Below, one piece after another: positions 11,391 through 12,912 of a stretch of DNA of 12,912 bases; position 1 is the first letter of the stretch; each line of letters opens with the position of its first letter. The notes under the pieces are model-generated. The model was not told the origin of the DNA, searched no databases, and saw nothing but the letters and a program-made list of their open reading frames with translations. A program made the translations under genes and the position numbers. Source of the DNA: an uncultured Clostridia bacterium (GTDB taxonomy: Bacteria; Bacillota_A; Clostridia; Oscillospirales; Oscillospiraceae); the NCBI GenBank assembly GCA_947166955.1, contig CAMVGI010000012.1, positions 1 to 12,912 of the forward strand, in the 5' to 3' direction.

Positions 11391-12452
11391 ATGGCAATCA
11401 AAGCTACAGAACCGAAAAAATATCAATACAAGCGCAAGACGCTCATGCTCCCCAACGGTGAGCGGAAGGATCTCTACGCAAGGACTCAGGAGGAACTGGA
11501 CGACAAGGTCATGGAGGTCAGAATCCTCACACACTCCGGCGTGGACGTGTGCAGTGAGGAGACCTTCGGGCACTTCGCGCAGATGTGGTACGACGTGTAC
11601 AAGAAACCCTATCTCCGCGACAAGAGTCAGGAGATGGTCAAGTACATCCTCAATCAGCACATCCTGCCGGTCATCGGCGGTTATCGCCTACAGGACATCA
11701 CGCCGATGCAGATCCATGCGATCATGTCTGGGCTTGTCGGCAAGAGTAACAGCCTGCAGTCCAAGGTTCTCATCAACCTGCGCAGCATTTTCAAGGCGGC
11801 GCAGGAAAACGGCCTGATCGTCCGTTCACCGGTCAGCAGCATGCTCAAGCCGGGCGGAAAGAAGACGCAGGAGAAGGCCGCGCTGACGCCGCAGGAGTGC
11901 GAGAAGCTGATCGAACGTGTCATGAATCCGCGCGCTAGGACCTTCCTTCTGATCGCGCTCAACACGGGCATGCGCCGCGGCGAGATCCTCGCGCTCAAGT
12001 GGGCGGACGTGGATTTCAACAAGAAGATCATCCACGTCCGCCGGAACGCCGTGTTGCTGCGTGGCGGCACGAAGCTCTCCGACGAGCTGAAGACCAAGGC
12101 CGGTCGGCGCGACATCCCGCTCACCGAGACGCTGGAGGCGCATCTGCTGGCCGAGAAGAAGCGCACGCACTCGCAGTACATCCTCGCCATGCAGAACCAC
12201 CAGCCTATGACCGACTCCTCGTACAAAAGCATGTGGCGTCTGATCGAGCGCGAGCTTCCGGAACGTCACGTCACGGCGCACATCCTCCGCCACACTTATA
12301 TCACCCGGCTTTTTGAGGCGGGACTGGACATCAAGGAAATCCAGTACCTCGCCGGCCACAGCTCGGTGGACATGACGCTTCGGGTGTACACGCACTACGA
12401 CCGTGCCTCCCGTGAGCAGACGACCATCGAAAAGGTTCGCGCCGCGCTGTGA
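11391..12452 (+). CDS. int: Tyrosine integrase of an integrative element
   Basis: 353 residues from the ATG at 11391, with AAAGGAG 10 bp upstream; a longer in-frame start at 11181 has no supporting site or family match. Residues ~10-50 (KRKTLMLPNGERKDLYARTQEELDDK) form the arm-binding AP2-like domain, ~57-150 the SAM-like core-binding domain, and ~165-350 the catalytic domain. The catalytic set is complete: R195 in NTGMRRGEIL, Lys in LKTKAGRR, H297-x-x-R300 in HILRH, H323 in LAGHSS and Y333 in RVYTHYDR. This is the Tn916/phage-type integrase that recombines attP with attB. It ends 170 bp from the 3' end of tRNA-Val, with arm-type repeats between. Confidence 0.95.
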   Translation: MAIKATEPKKYQYKRKTLMLPNGERKDLYARTQEELDDKVMEVRILTHSGVDVCSEETFGHFAQMWYDVYKKPYLRDKSQEMVKYILNQHILPVIGGYRLQDITPMQIHAIMSGLVGKSNSLQSKVLINLRSIFKAAQENGLIVRSPVSSMLKPGGKKTQEKAALTPQECEKLIERVMNPRARTFLLIALNTGMRRGEILALKWADVDFNKKIIHVRRNAVLLRGGTKLSDELKTKAGRRDIPLTETLEAHLLAEKKRTHSQYILAMQNHQPMTDSSYKSMWRLIERELPERHVTAHILRHTYITRLFEAGLDIKEIQYLAGHSSVDMTLRVYTHYDRASREQTTIEKVRAAL

Positions 12453-12461
12453 AAAAACACG

Positions 12462-12489
12462 CAGGTGGTCAAAAACAGGTGGTCAAAAA
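12462..12489. repeat. Two perfect 14-bp tandem repeats, candidate integrase arm sites
   Basis: CAGGTGGTCAAAAA occurs at 12462-12475 and 12476-12489, starting 9 bp after the integrase stop codon. Short direct repeats here are typical of arm-type sites bound by the N-domain of tyrosine integrases. Confidence 0.65.
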
Positions 12490-12542
12490 TTTACCGCACT
12501 TTTACCGCACATGCGGTAAAAATTGCCAAAAACTGCGGTAAA
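12490..12542. repeat. Four TTTACCGCA sites, two direct and two inverted
   Basis: TTTACCGCA starts at 12490 and 12501. Its complement TGCGGTAAA lies at 12512-12520 and 12534-12542, so the middle two form a palindrome across 12501-12520. They are likely excisionase or integrase binding sites at the element end. Confidence 0.6.
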
Positions 12543-12574
12543 TTACTTTAAGACGCGAAAGTGCAACACATAGA

Positions 12575-12620
12575 AAAAGTTCCGAAAATCAACCGTTTCC
12601 GGTCAATTCTCGGAACTTTT
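12575..12620 (-). terminator. Terminator of the tRNA operon (also symmetrical for the integrase side)
   Basis: AAAAGTTCCGA (12575-12585) and TCGGAACTTTT (12610-12620) form an 11-bp perfect stem, with a small ACCG/CGGT stem inside the loop. The minus-strand copy ends in a T run right after tRNA-Val. The symmetry lets it also terminate plus-strand transcription. Confidence 0.75.
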
Positions 12621-12621
12621 C

Positions 12622-12698
12622 TGGTGGAGACTGCTGGACTCGAACCAGTGACCTCCTGCGTGTGAAGCAGGCGCTCTAACCAGCTGAGCTAAGCCTCC
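12622..12698 (-). tRNA. tRNA-Val, anticodon CAC
   Basis: 77 nt including an encoded CCA (complement of 12622-12624). Acceptor stem GGAGGCT/AGTCTCC with one G-U, anticodon stem CCTGC/GCAGG around TTCACAC, T arm CTGG-TTCGAGT-CCAG. The integrase and its arm-like repeats adjoin its 3' end, making this gene a possible integration target. Confidence 0.95.
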
Positions 12699-12726
12699 AT
12701 ATGGGCGGGACGCCGCGCGCCCCGCG

Positions 12727-12801
12727 TGGTGACCCGTACGGGATTCGAACCCATGTTACAGCCGTGAAAGGGCCGTGTCTTAACCACTTGACCAACGGGC
12801 C
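12727..12801 (-). tRNA. tRNA-Glu, anticodon UUC
   Basis: 75 nt including CCA. Acceptor stem GGCCCGT/ACGGGTC, anticodon stem CGGCC/GGCTG around CTTTCAC, T loop TTCGAAT. It lies 28 bp from tRNA-Val in the same direction. Confidence 0.95.
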
Positions 12802-12850
12802 GCGGTGGGCATGGTTTGTGCTCGGAGTTACGAGGGTTCTTGTTTAAGCG

Positions 12851-12879
12851 CGCGGGACGCCCGCATCGGACGTCCCGCG
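12851..12879. repeat. 9-bp perfect inverted repeat between tRNA genes
   Basis: CGCGGGACG (12851-12859) and CGTCCCGCG (12871-12879), 11-nt loop. A CTTTT follows on the plus strand; on the minus strand no T run follows. It is more likely a processing or structural element of the tRNA transcript than a terminator. Confidence 0.5.
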
Positions 12880-12884
12880 GCTTT

Positions 12885-12912
12885 TGGTAGCGGCACCTGG
12901 ATTCGAACCGGG
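12885..12912 (-). tRNA. Partial tRNA, 3' part only
   Basis: Only CCA (12885-12887), the 3' acceptor strand TGCCGCT and the T arm with loop TTCGAAT are inside the window. The anticodon is outside, so the identity is unknown. One T-stem pair (C-A) is mismatched. Confidence 0.75.

Overview
The window looks like part of a gut-type Clostridia (Oscillospiraceae/Ruminococcaceae-like) chromosome. This rests on the coding style, strong AGGAGG-type ribosome binding sites, cohesin/dockerin and copper-amine-oxidase-like surface proteins, and the recombinase and integrase families. I cannot name a species from the sequence.

Region 1 (1-3091, minus strand) is an operon of three secreted proteins. The first has a cohesin-like domain, a Pro/Thr linker and a copper amine oxidase N-terminal-like domain. 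The second has a C-terminal dockerin. The third has a cohesin-like domain and runs off the left edge. Just upstream (3137-3277) are two 26-bp imperfect palindromes in inverted orientation. Each has 12-bp arms around an asymmetric 2-bp core, as serine-invertase crossover sites do. They bracket a strong promoter that, as sequenced, points away from the operon. A small serine recombinase gene (3224-3871) lies next to it and its 3' end runs into the invertible DNA. I read this as a promoter-inversion (phase variation) switch for the surface operon, sequenced in the OFF state. Inversion would also change the last residues of the recombinase.

Region 2 (4010-7500) starts with a small XRE-type regulator divergent from the recombinase. 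A tightly packed minus-strand operon follows: an HTH protein fused to a DUF3883-like putative nuclease, a second HTH protein, and a short RecD2-like SF1 helicase. The operon has a strong promoter at 7344-7372 and a ~210-nt leader rich in nested stems, ending in a terminator-like hairpin before the first gene. A divergent ribbon-helix-helix gene (7504) has its own promoter, and both promoters carry nearly the same TGTGGG..CACA dyad.

Region 3 (7711-11037, plus strand) holds two modules of the same design. Each has a promoter, an early hairpin terminator, a long structured non-coding leader, and a gene. The first leads to a tyrosine recombinase (8398-9264). The second leads to an excisionase-like protein and a RepA-like AAA ATPase (9740-11037). 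The two promoter/leader starts are clearly related in sequence.

Region 4 (11038-12912) has a short spacer with a possible 40-residue ORF and a second, canonical tyrosine integrase (11391-12452). Clustered repeats that look like arm-type integrase/excisionase sites follow. Then come minus-strand host tRNA genes: Val(CAC), Glu(UUC) and one cut by the right edge. An integrase gene and arm sites against the 3' end of a tRNA gene suggest the right end of an integrative element. Its left end is not recognisable in this window.
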